The notes under the pieces are model-generated. The model saw only the letters and a list, made by a program, of their open reading frames with translations, was not told the DNA's origin and did not search any database. A stretch of 64,000 nucleotides of DNA from Sipunculus nudus (taxonomy: Eukaryota; Annelida; Sipuncula; Golfingiida; Sipunculidae): positions 78,290,124 to 78,354,123 of the forward strand of contig CM049308.1 in assembly GCA_026874595.1 (NCBI GenBank), given 5' to 3'. Position numbers and translations under genes: made by a program. Below, piece after piece: positions 13,192 through 25,635 of the stretch (its first letter is position 1; each line of letters starts with the position of its first letter).

Positions 13192-14777
13192 TATACCTCA
13201 CCCCCATTATGATTGCTTCCTGTGCTACTGATAAAATGAAAAATTACCTATCTGCGTGCAGATCAATTCTGTCATCACTCTCTTTCTAACATGCTGCTCT
13301 CAAGATGACAAGATTAGTCCAAATATATGCTTTGTATATGTTCATATGCCATCCTTTGGATCTGCAAAATGCATGTAAATCACAACTGTACACATATATT
13401 TTGCCAACATTATAAGCTCTCTATTTAAAGAAGAACCATAATTCTCTTGCAGAACAATTCAATAAAATATTCCTGGTATAATTTGCACCTAAGAACTTGA
13501 AAGGAGTCACAATCATAAGTAATGTTTATTGTGACAAACTGATTTGATACTTTCTATTTTGGTAAGCAGTATATAAAAATGTTAATTTCATGCATGACAG
13601 AGACTACAGTAAAAATAAAAAAGATAAAAGTAAAAATATATATTAAGATATTTTCTTTACAATTTAAAAAATATATTTAAACTTAAAAATATATGGTATA
13701 TAATTATATATATATAAATATACATAAATACAATTATATATGTTAATTTATTTCCATCACTACTTGCACAAGTGGTTCATGGTAAGCACACAAATATTTT
13801 TATAAGAATTAGAGATTCATGATGAAAATGATATATCATTTGTATGTTATAAACATCATTTAGTCAATAAACAATTTATTGCATCAAAATATTTTTTGTT
13901 CTAAAAAATTATGCAATCAGGTTAAACTATGCAAAATTTTTTGAAAATTATGATTTCATACAAATGAAAAATTGATCCTGGAGCAATTACAATCTGAAAT
14001 AGCCAAATTTGGGCGGGTTTGGCTTTGTTTACAGTTATACTTAAACCTTTCTACAAGGCACGTCCTGTTCTAAAAACTTTATCCAAAACTGGCAACAATT
14101 GGGATAAAATGGTCAACAGTACGTGCAAATTTAGAGTAATTAATATTTATTCTATTATTCGACACATTTGCAGATTTGGTATCGGTAATAAACCTGATTG
14201 TACTTTGCAAGCCCTACATATGAAAAAAATATAATGATAATAAACAATCAAAAATCCACGTATTATCGCCCAGCTGCCGCTTCTAACGTCCGCTAGATTT
14301 CATATTTCTCACGTTAGTTTAAAATAAATCAGATTAGATAACGTGATTTCCACACGTATACCGTACTAGTAGTTTTAATCCTAGCATTTTATTGATAAAT
14401 TACTCACTTTCGCGGCAGCCACATGATTACAGACGCTGACCAGACGATCCTGACCCAAGGTGACACTGACAGCTTCCCTGACCGCGGCTGTGAGTCAAAA
14501 CCAAAAAATTCTGCTTCTTGTCAGATGTGAATCCACAAAATGACTAGTACACGCAAATTACAGAAAATGGGTTCTTATTCCATTTATAAAAACTATTTGC
14601 CTTGTTATTGTTATGAACGTTGTCAGAGAGAAGCCTGTATTTAACATCCGTAATGAAAGGTACGTCAGGCAACACGCATAGTTTTACTTTTACCGGGTGT
14701 TCGCGGTAACCAGCCTATGCGCATGCGCACTGACTTAAAGGTGGGGTATCTTTCGAAGCAATACACACCAGCTTTAA
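12880..14777 (-). repeat. Right arm of the large inverted duplication
   Basis: Reverse complement partner of 5008-8640. The outer end is at 14774-14777 (TTAA) and the inner end near 12880, where matches fade into short GGTACA repeats. It contains an (AT)n tract at 13148-13194 that its partner lacks in this form. It keeps the empty target site for the TIR element near 12994-12997 (TTATTCC). About 4.2 kb lies between the arms. Confidence 0.85.
14402..14735 (-). promoter_or_regulatory. Promoter/first-exon-like block in the right arm
   Basis: Mirror copy of 5030-5369 on the minus strand: NRF-1-like palindrome near 14720-14731, ATG at 14424-14422, five further residues (MWLPRK), then GTGAGT at 14407-14402. 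Here the frame runs open into the donor, unlike the other arm. Conservation of the start and splice motifs while flanks drift suggests function now or at the time of duplication. Confidence 0.4.
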
Positions 14778-14779
14778 GG

Positions 14780-14949
14780 CAAACCGTTCTAAGAGCGTTC
14801 ACACGGGCATCTAGTATCAATGGGTGTTGTGTACATTTCACATGTGGAACAATGTAACAACATGCTCACACAAGCAATCGCGCTTGCGCTGTGACCGTGT
14901 TGCTGCTCAAAAACTGGGTCCAAACTGTTTAGAGCGTTCATAGTGTTCA
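14780..14949. other. Short region between the inverted arm and a TIR element
   Basis: Contains AGAGCGTTCA twice (near 14791 and 14931). Nothing coding seen. Confidence 0.4.
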
Positions 14950-14950
14950 T

Positions 14951-15506
14951 AAGCTGTGTTTCCATGTATCCGCAAAAAACGTATCCGCAAAAGACGTACG
15001 TACGTTCCTTAGTGCGCATCCGCAAAAACTGTTTCCATAAGTACGTACGTTTTTCTTGCGGATACCCTTTCACGTGCCTCTTTTGAAACTGCAAGGGTGA
15101 CAGGCAGGAAGAAGGTCAACATGTCTCATCTCACCTGGCGCCGGGGCACTGTTCGGAAATGTAGGCATTTTTGCCATCCGCAAAACGGATGAATCGCTCA
15201 CCGACGTTTTTCTTGCGAATACCCTTTCACGTGCCTCTTTTGAAACTGCAAGGGTGACAGGCAGGAAGAAGGTCAACATGTGTCATCTCACCTGGCGCCG
15301 GGGCACTGTTCGGAAATGTAGGCATTTTTGCCATCCGCAAAACGGATGAATCGCTCACCGATCCGTTTCGATACTGTCCGTTTTTGCGGATAAGCATGCG
15401 GAGCATGTTAAAACGTACATATGGAAACAGTTCATCTTAAAAAGAGGGATCCGATTTTTTTGCGTACGAGACGTACGAGATTTACGAATGAATGGAAACA
15501 CAGCTT
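14951..15506. mobile_element. Non-autonomous TIR element, about 556 bp
   Basis: The terminal inverted repeats are AAGCTGTGTTTCCAT (14951-14965) and ATGGAAACACAGCTT (15492-15506). The interior is rich in ATCCGCAAAA and ACGTACG motifs and contains a 157-bp tandem duplication. No transposase frame. Superfamily not assigned because no clear target duplication could be picked. Confidence 0.7.
15047..15360 (+). repeat. Near-identical 157-bp tandem duplication
   Basis: Units 15047-15203 and 15204-15360 differ at only a few bases (for example GCGGATA against GCGAATA, and TCTCATC against TGTCATC). It is far less diverged than nearby repeats, so it is recent or homogenised. Confidence 0.95.
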
Positions 15507-15699
15507 TAAACGATTCGCAATCAGAACGGTTTTTAACCACTTCATGAGCTTTATTCAAAATGCTTTGGCCAAAACGGTTTGTAAACGTTTTGGATTGCCC
15601 TGTAACGCTCTAAAGAATTTAAAGAAGGTTTGCATTTGCATTTGTCCTGACCAAGACTGAAGTGACATACGTTCTATCAACGTCAGGCTCCGTGACAAT

Positions 15700-16310
15700 G
15701 TGTTGGTCTGAAATTTGGCATGTCCATCTATCGCGGAGAGTTTTTTATGGAGCAGACAGATGGCGCCCCCTGCCTTTAAGTCTTCGTTGAATACATTGAT
15801 GCCCTTTTCTCAGGAGCGGTTTGCCGTTATGGCCTGACATTGTTCATGTCCATAGACCTTGGATACCTCCATCTCGTACTTAAGACTAATGGCACCATCT
15901 GCAATTGTTTTCGCGTTGTCGTCCATTTGCTTTGGATGAAATTCGCTCATATCTCTGGAATGGATGGATGTATCAGCCTGACATTTCTCATGTTTATCCG
16001 TCTTGGATAGCTTTGCTGTAGACTGGACAGGTGGCGCCACCTGTTGTTCCTTTTTATAGAATACATTGACGCACTTCTTTCTCAGCAGGGCATCGATTTG
16101 AAACTTTGCATGGTTTATTCATCTGTACATCTGTTTTTTTTTTTTTTTTTGTTTTGGTGAAAATTGCACATATATGATGAGTTTAATTGGCATCACTGAT
16201 GCCAAAAACTTGGAGTCATGTCATGTCAGGAACATTCAATGCCTTATTTTACCAATGCCTCTGTGATTTGGCGGATACGTGAAGTCGCTTGTCGACTGCC
16301 CGTTTTCTAG
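15700..16310 (+). mobile_element. Helentron-like element, 5'-truncated copy
   Basis: The 3' end matches the three full copies: GGCGGATAC (about 16270), hairpin AGTCGCTTGTCGACT, then CCGTTTTCTAG ending at 16310 and followed by T. Inside are core units with GGTGGCGCCACCTG-like motifs (16031 region). The conserved 5' terminus is absent. Confidence 0.75.
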
Positions 16311-16789
16311 TTTTCTTAAGGAAGTAAAATGTATCGAACGGTTGGAAATAAGGGCAGCACAGGAAGAGACATGTATACAACCATGGAAAATTCTTCCAAT
16401 GGATTTAACGTGATCAGGCTGTAATATATATATATTTTTACAGTTATACTTAATCTTATTATATACAGAATATGTGTAATTCCGTTTTATATTAAAATTC
16501 ATCGGAGGAATGCTGCTGATGATATGAAATGTGGAGAAAATGTAAACTCTGAGAAAACTCTGAGGAAGAGAAAAACAGTGGGTACCCCCTCCTGTGATGC
16601 GATTTTATTTTACATTTTCATTGGCAGTTTTGAAGCCCTTTTGACATCAAATAACATGCAGAAAACATTCTCTTTTCAGAAACCTTTGAACTATAAACTC
16701 GAGGGAGTGGACGAATGCCTTCTTCCCCACTTGGATCCATCACTAGATATTCCGCTAAAAAAGTCGTTTAAAGGCAAAATAAAATCAAA

Positions 16790-17031
16790 GGTATGGTTCT
16801 CAGGCACCGCCCGCGTAAATTTTAACCCCCCGCCTCAAACATTTTTATTTTGATTTTTATCTTTCAAGAAGATAAATAATACAATTTAAATAGTGCTTTT
16901 ACCTGTGTAGCAAAAAAAATTGTTATGTTATTCTTTTCCCTGATCATATGACGTTTTTATCGAAACATTAAAAAAAATAAAATACCGCCCGCCCGCACTG
17001 ATTTCTGAAAAAAGTGCCTGAGAACCATACC
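16790..17031. mobile_element. 242-bp MITE, copy 1
   Basis: The termini GGTATGGTTCTCAGGCAC (16790-16807) and its exact reverse complement (17014-17031) enclose non-coding DNA with CCCTGATCATATGA. A second copy is at 23975-24284. Confidence 0.88.
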
Positions 17032-17690
17032 ATATTTTTTTGGGCCTAAGTCGTAAACCTTGCATGAAGCATTTTAACGTGTGCCTTTAATGGCTGGATT
17101 CCACAGTGTCGTCAATACGTGTGAATCACGTCATATTTTAACTGATTTTTATATTTTAGTTAATTCTTTAAACATGTTAATTAATACTTGAGGAACTGTG
17201 ACACATTATTGTTATGTGTTTATATTATTTAGTTTTGGTGTCTTCCGGAAAAGTTTACATGCAAGTGAAGTCTGGTATAAAACATGTTTTAACAAATGAG
17301 AAATTGGTGGTTTTAAAACATGGTTCCCTGTCGTTTTTCTTACGGCTCTGACCTACATGTCGTGAAATTAAAATATCACACCCACTCAGGCTCAAACGAG
17401 ATAGTGATCACAGTCTTTGATTGGAACGAGCTAAAAATAACTGACCCACATTTTTGCATTTTTTACATATAAATGTATATAAATTCAAGCAGTGGGGTTT
17501 GATAAGAGATTGTAACCAACAATCATTCAAAACTAACCAAACCTCTAGGTAAGTCTACTGCTCTTAATTGTGTGCATGACATGTTGACCTTTATACCAGG
17601 GTCCGCGTGCGCAAAATATTATTCTGATTTCTACTTGAGCGTCTGTCTGGACATCTCGCCTCATCTCGCAAGACACTATTGCAAGAATAT

Positions 17691-18330
17691 TATAGGGTGC
17701 ACTCGAAAATTCGAAACTGGTTTCGAATCAGGGAAAACCGGTTCTGTATGGTTTCACCTTGTATTTTTAAGTGGACGGTTTCGGTTTAATAGAAAATATT
17801 TATAACATCGTTAATTATATATTATTAATTAATTAAATAAATGATGAAAAATTCTTCAATGTTAGAGATCCATGCCTGGGCACTTTGAGACCAAGTGAGA
17901 GCATTATTAATTGTGACTGGCAAATATATATGAAATTATTACGAAAATAGACTGTTTCTCTGCGTCTTGTAACATGTACACGTGTCAGAAGGCATGGACG
18001 CACATGATTCGTGCGGCTCGTCTTTAGCTGTGCATGCTTATAGTAGGAAATATTGAATTCAAAACACTTCCGAAGAAAGCTTATATCTCAATCATTGCTT
18101 ATTTCACTCTAACAGGCACCAGAATTATTCATTTATAAAATATTTAATAAAATTGCACTGCTTTGGCCCAACTCCGCCATCTTGCCAGTATAATTATCTA
18201 GTGGGCAGTTTTGGCGAAACCGAAACGATGGTTTCGCAGTTTCGCCAAAACCAGTTTCGGTTTCGCTATTAGTATGTGAATGGTTTCGCTGAACCGAACC
18301 CAGTTTCACACTCTCGAGTGGGCACTATTA
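17691..18330. mobile_element. Probable non-autonomous TIR element, about 640 bp
   Basis: The left end TATAGGGTGCACTCGA and right end TCGAGTGGGCACTATTA are imperfect inverted copies, and both continue into GAAACTGG-type sequence. The right interior is packed with GGTTTCG/CGAAACC motifs in both orientations (18200-18300). No transposase frame. Confidence 0.6.
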
Positions 18331-18334
18331 TGCA

Positions 18335-19735
18335 TTCGTGGAATGGTCTTTGCTGACGTCTGCTGGGGGATTTTAGAACTACGAATTGTGTCAATGCGAA
18401 GTGGTCTTTGTTAATATTGGGTCATTCTACGAAAAACAGCCCATTTCAGCAGATGCAACATCTGAAAAGTCACTTATCTTATATTTATTTTTATAGAGTC
18501 TCACATGGAAATAAAAAAATGTAAACTATATGAAATTAATATCAGCAGAGTACTTTAATCCATGAAAAGTTATAGGCCTAGTTGTGGCCAATTTAATGCC
18601 CTATGTGTATCATAAATTTCAACACCGTTACAGAATTTAAGTGGTGCTTGTAAATTATTATGAAAGATTGAGTTGGATTTTTTCTTGTCAATTTCACGGT
18701 TCCATCTAATTAATTTAGAAAAAATTAATAATAATAATATATATTTGTGTGTGTGTGTTTGGTGTGTGTGTGAAGCTCTGCTAAAATAATCTATCCTTTA
18801 CCAGGTTAACCAGCATTTTAATTATTTCAGTCATTGGGTGCATGGATTTTTATGAAGGAACTTTTAAGCCACATGTTTTGAGCCACATTTTTTAATGTTG
18901 GCCCCGAATCGATGAATGAAGCATATTCATAAATGAGAACGTATTTGTACCTTAGAACAGTTATATATAAAACATATACCGGTATATTGACTTCAGGCAC
19001 AGACAGCGAAATATACCGCTATTATCTTGACCCGACAACTAAGCAATCTTGGTTATAATCGTTATTTTTGTCCTCACTTATTTTTGTTGTGCAGGTCTTA
19101 TAGTATAATAATGTTCAGACTGACAAATCGCACCTGTGTGAGTGTTTTTTTTCTTCTTTCTTCAAAAATGAAGTCTGGTTAATTATCCAGACTGGTGCTT
19201 AAAAGAATCTGGTGGTGCCTATTATTATATTTCGCAAGTTTAAGATATTCAGAATCAAAAAGAGCATGCAGTAAGGCAAAAAGAGGTAGGTTTCTCAATC
19301 ATTATTTTTGGAATCGGTATTTATTTAAATTTTTATTATAAGTTATCGATAAAAAAAAATAATATTATTAAAATAACAAATTATTTGACATTATCTGAAT
19401 TGTGTTGGTAAAAGGTAAAACACATCATAACAAAACGATATTTTTTCAAAATTGCATTTTTTTTATTTTCTTGAGAAAAAAGGTCCTTGTGCTTCCAAAG
19501 AGCTATAAATAAAAATAAAAAAATGGGGGGGGGGGGGGGGGGAGGGGGCAAGCGGGGTGCCTGAGAAACCAGCCCAACAACAATGCCAGACAAAAGAAAA
19601 CAAACAGTGAATTTAAATCCAGAACCCTTACTTTTGATGATTGATTAATTATACAGAGGTGTAAAATTATATAAATATAAATTTCAGCCTTTTATTTATG
19701 CCTGAGCATTGTCAACCTATGAAATTAACCAAGCG
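18335..19735. other. No recognised gene
   Basis: Non-coding sequence with a short GT-rich tract (18745-18772) and a long G-tract (19525-19543). Confidence 0.4.
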
Positions 19736-19737
19736 GG

Positions 19738-19826
19738 CACTGGACGTTAATTAACCGTTGTCAACCTTGATTCTACGTTGAAATCACGTTGACAACGTGG
19801 AATTAACGTTGAATCAACGTCCAGTG
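19738..19826. mobile_element. 89-bp hairpin repeat with CACTGGACGTT ends
   Basis: CACTGGACGTTAATTAA (19738) pairs with TTGAATCAACGTCCAGTG (19809-19826). The middle has repeated ACGTTGA and CAACGTG motifs. The whole block folds on itself, like a very small MITE. Confidence 0.75.
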
Positions 19827-19829
19827 ACC

Positions 19830-21370
19830 ACTAAGAAGTTAAAAAGAGTCCACAAATTACAAGTTCATTAAAAAGAAGAAATTCATAGCACTATGAAACT
19901 CTTCTAGTTTCTCTTCAGGCCCAAAATATAAATACTTGTCTTCTTCTGGTGATAAAGTCAAATTCCTTTTCATGGAAGTTACGTTACATCATACAAAAAT
20001 TCATCTAAAGAGCTCGGTCGTCCTTAGATCCTAAGTTAAATTCCAACTGCTCAAATTAGAAAAGGAAGTTCTATATTTAAGAGGATAATCAATTCTAAAA
20101 AAAAGTGACAACAGAAAATTTAAACCTTAATTATTCACAGGCATGAAAAAAAAGTTCTTTTAATTGTTGTCCTTAAAATTCATTAATAGGTTTTCTGAAT
20201 AATTTCCAAAATGTTTCCACTTCTTAATGTGCACCTTATTAGCAATAGGCACGACTTCAGTTCCAATGCTCACATCGTTATTTGCAATGGATGTACTTGT
20301 GCAGAAACTCATGTTGCCCCTTCCACCAAGGCATTCACTACCGTTTGGACTTCAGAGGGGTTAAACCGTGAGGAGAATTTTTTCCTGACACAAGGTGCGG
20401 CGACCCGACTCTGGAAGAAATCAAGCGAACTTGAATGTCACCAGCTGCAAACTACGATATTTACGGTTCGCTGACTACTCACGAACTGTCACGTGCCCAC
20501 GAAGGCCACAACATGACCAGCAGAGTGAATATTGTATAAAGTTAAACCCTGAACTGTATACAGTCAGTACGACTAATTCAGCTTGCTGGTAGGTTTATTA
20601 TAGTCAGTCGGCCCTGCGAATAGAGTTGGGACCAGCCCAGGTAGGATACTGAATATCAGAAATACTTTATATGTGAGAGTACCTAGCCTGTATGCAAACA
20701 GTTTATGTGTCCTTGCCTATTTTAATTACTTAAGATTTCAGTTTTATTTTTTTACGTAAGAGGCTCAGTCACTATTGAATTTTTCAGGTATATGATATTT
20801 GTGCATACTCTGCATGGCTCGAAATAGGTACAGGACCACTGGGGAGCAGTTTAAAGGGAGGTCAGGCAAAGTTTTGTCAGTGTTGGCCCCCCTTGGCTTT
20901 TAGATATTTGAAAGGGTCTGATCCAGATTGTGTTTTCATTGGAATCAGGCAGACATTTTATATGCTGTGCGAAATATATGATCTAGTTAATTCCATGTGA
21001 AATCAGTGAATGTCACGGTAAGTGAATTAATGCACAAAATAGAAAAAAAAATTTTTACAAACCAAATAATAAATTACTGCTTTTAAATATATTAATAAAG
21101 ACATGGTTCTAAAATTTTAAAAAAGTGAGGTCAAGTAAAATCCTTTGGTGTGAGTAAATTTTCTGCTTTGCTGGCCCCTACTTCAGTAGGACATATTTAG
21201 CCAATTTTGTGCGTGGCCATGATTTACCTGTGAAATGAAATTGAGCATGCAAGGAGCCGGAGGTATTAGTGTATTATTCTCAGCCTTGTACCAGGAATAT
21301 TTCCACAGGCTTTATACTCAGGTGTTCCAAGGTGTGTTTATTCTAATGGGCAAACATGAGCTGAATGAGG
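19830..21370. other. No recognised gene
   Basis: Only short open frames (up to 87 codons). A GC-richer patch at 20260-20520 gives no recognisable protein. Confidence 0.35.
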
Positions 21371-21371
21371 C

Positions 21372-21732
21372 CTGTGGTTTAATGTGTCATTGTGTATGGG
21401 TCGTGATTTCCTACATTGCAGTGAAATCATAATAATTGTAAGTTGTACATGAAAACATGACTCATGAAAACTTAAAGGTCTAATACAGCATATGAAATGT
21501 AAAATTTTGATATTTTTAATTTTCTGTCTGTGGTTTAATGTGTCATTATGTATGGGTCGTGATTTCCTACATTGCAGTGAAATCATAATAATTGTAAGTT
21601 GTACATGAAAACATGACTCATGAAAACTTAAAGGTCTTATACAGCATATGAAATGTAAAATTTTGATATTTTTAATTTTCTGTCATTAAAAAACGTTTTT
21701 TTTTCAATATTTTAAACAAGACATATATATAA

Positions 21733-21808
<76 letters not shown>

Positions 21809-22116
21809 TATTCCAGCAACATCTGTTTCTCAATCCCCCACTATATATATATATATATTAATACAGCATATGAAATGTAAAATTTTGATATTTTTAATTT
21901 TCTGTCTGTGGTTTAATGTGTCATTGTGTATGGGTCGTGATTTCCTACATTGCAGTGAAATCATAATAATTGTAAGTTGTACATGAAAACATGACTCATG
22001 AAAACTTAAAGGTCTTATACAGCATATGAAATGTAAAATTTTGATATTTTTAATTTTCTGTCATTAAAAAACGTTTTTTTTTTTCAATATTTTAAACAAG
22101 ACATATATATAAATAA

Positions 22117-22170
<54 letters not shown>

Positions 22171-22213
22171 TATTCCAGCAACATCTGTTTCTCAATCCCC
22201 CAATATATATATA

Positions 22214-22297
<84 letters not shown>
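21372..22297 (+). repeat. Nested triplication of a 156-bp unit with (AT)n tracts
   Basis: The unit starts CTGTGGTTTAATGTGTCATT at 21372, 21528 and 21906. Copies 2 and 3 each carry the same 3' extension: T-run, AATATTTTAAACAAGACATA, a long (AT)n, then TATTATTCCAGCAACATCTG. A further (AT)n ends the block. The copies are almost identical, so this is a recent expansion. Confidence 0.93.
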
Positions 22298-22298
<1 letters not shown>

Positions 22299-22961
22299 TT
22301 GATTTTCACAAAAAGATACAAAAATGACATTTAAATTGTTTTTTTTATCTCACCCTTTTGCAAATTGTAAGGGATTTACATCTTCTTTTTTCAAAAGTCA
22401 AGCAAACAAAAGTGGAACTGTAGTTTAGATACCTATCTTAATATGAGCAATATTGCCAAAGGTCAATCTGGGATATATATTTGTAGCAATATCAGAGTTG
22501 TACAATCACGATACTGTACTGTAAGGCACCTAATATACATGTATTGCCAAGCATTGTATTTCAAAGAGATTTATATTATAACTGCTGTTGAACATCTGTC
22601 CATCTGTTTGCTTCATCAATTATGGCTGCGTGGGCTAAATATTGCTCACCTGAAAATGGTCTTTACAAATTATTATGAGCAGAACAGGAAAAGGGAAATT
22701 TAATGCATGTGGAAATGTAATTGTACCAAGCCCATCTGGTGATGAAGTGACCTGTCAATCATCAAGTCATCTGCTGATGATGTTGTTAAGATCACTAGGT
22801 TCATTCTGTTTAGATAACATTCCCACCAGCAGGGTTTGACATCAATGGATAACCACTTGCCCAGGGCAAGTAAATTTTTTTTAGAAAATAGTAGTACAGC
22901 AACCAAAAGTGGGCACCTACATGCCCAACTAGACATAACATAAAACCTTTACAAGAAGGCC

Positions 22962-23410
22962 TGAATTGTAACTAAGCTTAAGTTAGCCATATTCTCTCTT
23001 GGAGAAATGAAATCATATTGTGATACCTCTCTATTAAATTACCTGCATATATATGTGTGCTAACAAGAAAAATTATTAACAAACAAACATTTTAACATGT
23101 TTATTGTTGCAAAATAAAAATGTGAAACACACATTTGTGTTTCTGGCTGGGATCACAGATTTTTGTAGGACAATTAAAATTCATGTGAATTGTAACTTAT
23201 CTTAGGTGAGCCATTTTCTCTCTTGGAGAAATGAAATCATAGTGTGATACCTCTACATTTCATTACCTGAATATTTATCTATGCTAACTAGAAGAATTAT
23301 TTACAAACAAACATTCAACGTGTTTATTGTTGCAAAATAAACATATGAAACACACATTTGTGTTCGTGGCTGGGATCACTTATTTTTGTAGGACAAGTAA
23401 AATTCATGTA
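22962..23410 (+). repeat. 224-bp tandem duplication
   Basis: Units start TGAATTGTAACT at 22962 and 23186 and share TCTCTTGGAGAAATGAAATC, TTATTGTTGCAAAATAAA and GTTCGTGGCTGGGATCAC-like sequence. They are moderately diverged. Confidence 0.88.
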
Positions 23411-23974
23411 GGGCAAGATGTTAGTTGAGTTTTTATTTTTGGCAAATACTTTAAAAAATTAATGTTCAGCCCTTTTCAGCCTTTGACATTGCTGATTATG
23501 TAGCCCTCCATAGTCAATATTGCATAAAAATGATTAATTTGCATGTGTTTAATATGTGTAATCTTTTTCATTGCAGTGTCACTGCTCACATGTCAGCTCT
23601 AATATAAGAAAAAGAACACACTATATTACCCACAGTTCAACACTACCTTGTAAATAGTAAATACTATTAGTGGCAGTCAATATGATTGGTATTTTGTAAA
23701 TGCTGTTTCAATATGAATATTTAACCTAAGCAAAGTGAAACAAGGCTACCTCTTTAATTTCTTTTTATCTGTTTGAATATTTCAGGACAACTTTTGTTAA
23801 ACTTGACATGTAAGTGTTTAGGGAAATAACAGTATGTTTTATTTAATAATTCTTCATGCCATTCATGTAGGGTAGCTTATTCAGTATCTTGGCTGTCTTT
23901 TTTTGTAAACTTCTTTTCTGCTAAATAGAAATATTCTATCCGTATCAACAAATAAATGCCAAATAAAATAAAAA

Positions 23975-24284
23975 GGTATGGTTCTCAGGCACTGCCCACA
24001 TCAATTTTAATTCCATGCAACAAAAAATTTTATTTTGATTTTCAATAGAAATTTACAAGTTTTGAGCTCCAGCAGCTTTGACATTTCTTTCAAGAAGATA
24101 ATACATTTTGATAAAATTTCCTTTGTTAAGTAGTGCTTTTACTTATTTAGCCAAAATAAATCTGTTATTTTCATGCTTTTCCCTGATCATATGATATTAT
24201 TTTCTGAACACATCAATAAAAGGTAAAATAAAAAATCACCCTACTGCATTGATTTATGAAAAAAAAGTGCCTTAGAGCCAAACT
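23975..24284. mobile_element. MITE copy 2, about 310 bp
   Basis: Starts GGTATGGTTCTCAGGCACTG and ends GTGCCTTAGAGCCAAAC, a decayed form of the perfect TIR at 16790-17031. The interior shares TTCAAGAAGATAA, AGTAGTGCTTTTAC and CCCTGATCATATGA. It carries extra bases near 24040-24100. Confidence 0.82.
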
Positions 24285-25086
24285 TTAATTTTTTTGGCCT
24301 TACACTTGTTTTTTTTAACTCACAAAAGTGAGGTATGCCTGACATAACAGAACATGAAAACATCAGGCCAAACAAAAAATTGTTTTGTTCTATGGAATTT
24401 TTGAGCAGAAAAAAATGGTGCGAGCAGGTGATTTTTTTTCTGCTTTTTTTTAATTACCAAACAAGACAAATTACCGGTGTGTGGAATTTTGCCAGCTTGC
24501 CACCAAAATACAAATTTTGCTGCAATACTGAAATGGTGTAAATGATCAACATAACATTTAGTCTTATTTTCCATACTTTAAACATTAAGAATGCTTGTAG
24601 GGAATTTCTATTATAGAACAACTTAGCAACATTACCGAAAGTTTGGTTTTCATTTGCAAAATAAGTTAACAAAAAAAATGGGGGTGGGAGCAATCAGTAG
24701 AGTAAATAGATCATATAGCCTTACTGTGTCCATAAAAGCAAGTGCGTGGGACATTTTGTGGCTGAGTAAACCTACATTGCAATAATGGATGTTAGCTGGT
24801 ATAAACATAAACCAGGTCAGCTACAATACCACATACTCTGTTTTACCAGGCTTAAAAAAATGGAGGACTCTGAAAGCAAAATTACCATAAATACAAATGT
24901 TCATGTCATGCGTCCCTCTAAGTCCCAGCCAAAGGGCCAGTGACACTCATATTGAGTTTATAAAATTCCATAGAATGTGCAGTATACAGGTCATATTTCA
25001 ATTAAATTTTTTTCATTAAAATATTCAGTTACATAAATTAATAACAAAGAAACTGAAAGGAGGGTAGGACATTATAATCATGGTAT

Positions 25087-25635
25087 GGGATTTCATGTTT
25101 TCAGCAGTGTTAATTTTCTGTGTCATTACAGGTTTTTTTTTTAACATTGAGGGATAATTAGTTCTGACATCAGCCATAGAAAAGCTTGTATTAAACATGT
25201 TGGACTTCTTTGGCATGAAGACTGAAGCAATTTCAGTTGGCTTTTTTTTGTGAACTATACTATTAATTTAAGTTAGTGTAGACTTAGTTGTCAGAGTATG
25301 AAATCCGGAAATGATATTCTCTTTGCTCCAAATGTGTCTGATACTTGTTGACTGTGTGGTATATGGTGCTACATGCATAATACATAACATTATGTCCAAT
25401 CTGGGCTCTAGAAGTATGTTTTCACAGGAAGTTTGGAACTACAATTTAAGATAAGAAAACCCAGGTGATATATCGCATACAAATTGTATATTATGCAAAA
25501 TCTTGATTCGTGATCGTGTGTAGTCAAGTGTTGCACAATGGAAACGGAATATAAATAAATATTCACTGTTAAAAAAAGTCTGACATTATTTTACAAGTAA
25601 TACAACACTGGACATGCTTAACAAATATTGTTTGT
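25087..25635 (+). repeat. Dispersed duplicate of about 550 bp, copy 1
   Basis: Matches 31630-32155 over its length, including GGGATAATTAGTTCTGACAT, CATGTTGGACTTCTTTGGCA, CTCTTTGCTCCAAATGTGTC and AGGAAGTTTGGAACTACAAT. No conserved reading frame. Confidence 0.88.

Noticed and set aside
16524-16853. 109-codon frame on the + strand
   Set aside because: Its last part runs into the TIR of the MITE at 16790, and the protein is not recognisable.
20211-20592. Two overlapping frames of 65-87 codons
   Set aside because: No recognisable protein, no splice context, and the overlap in different frames suggests chance.
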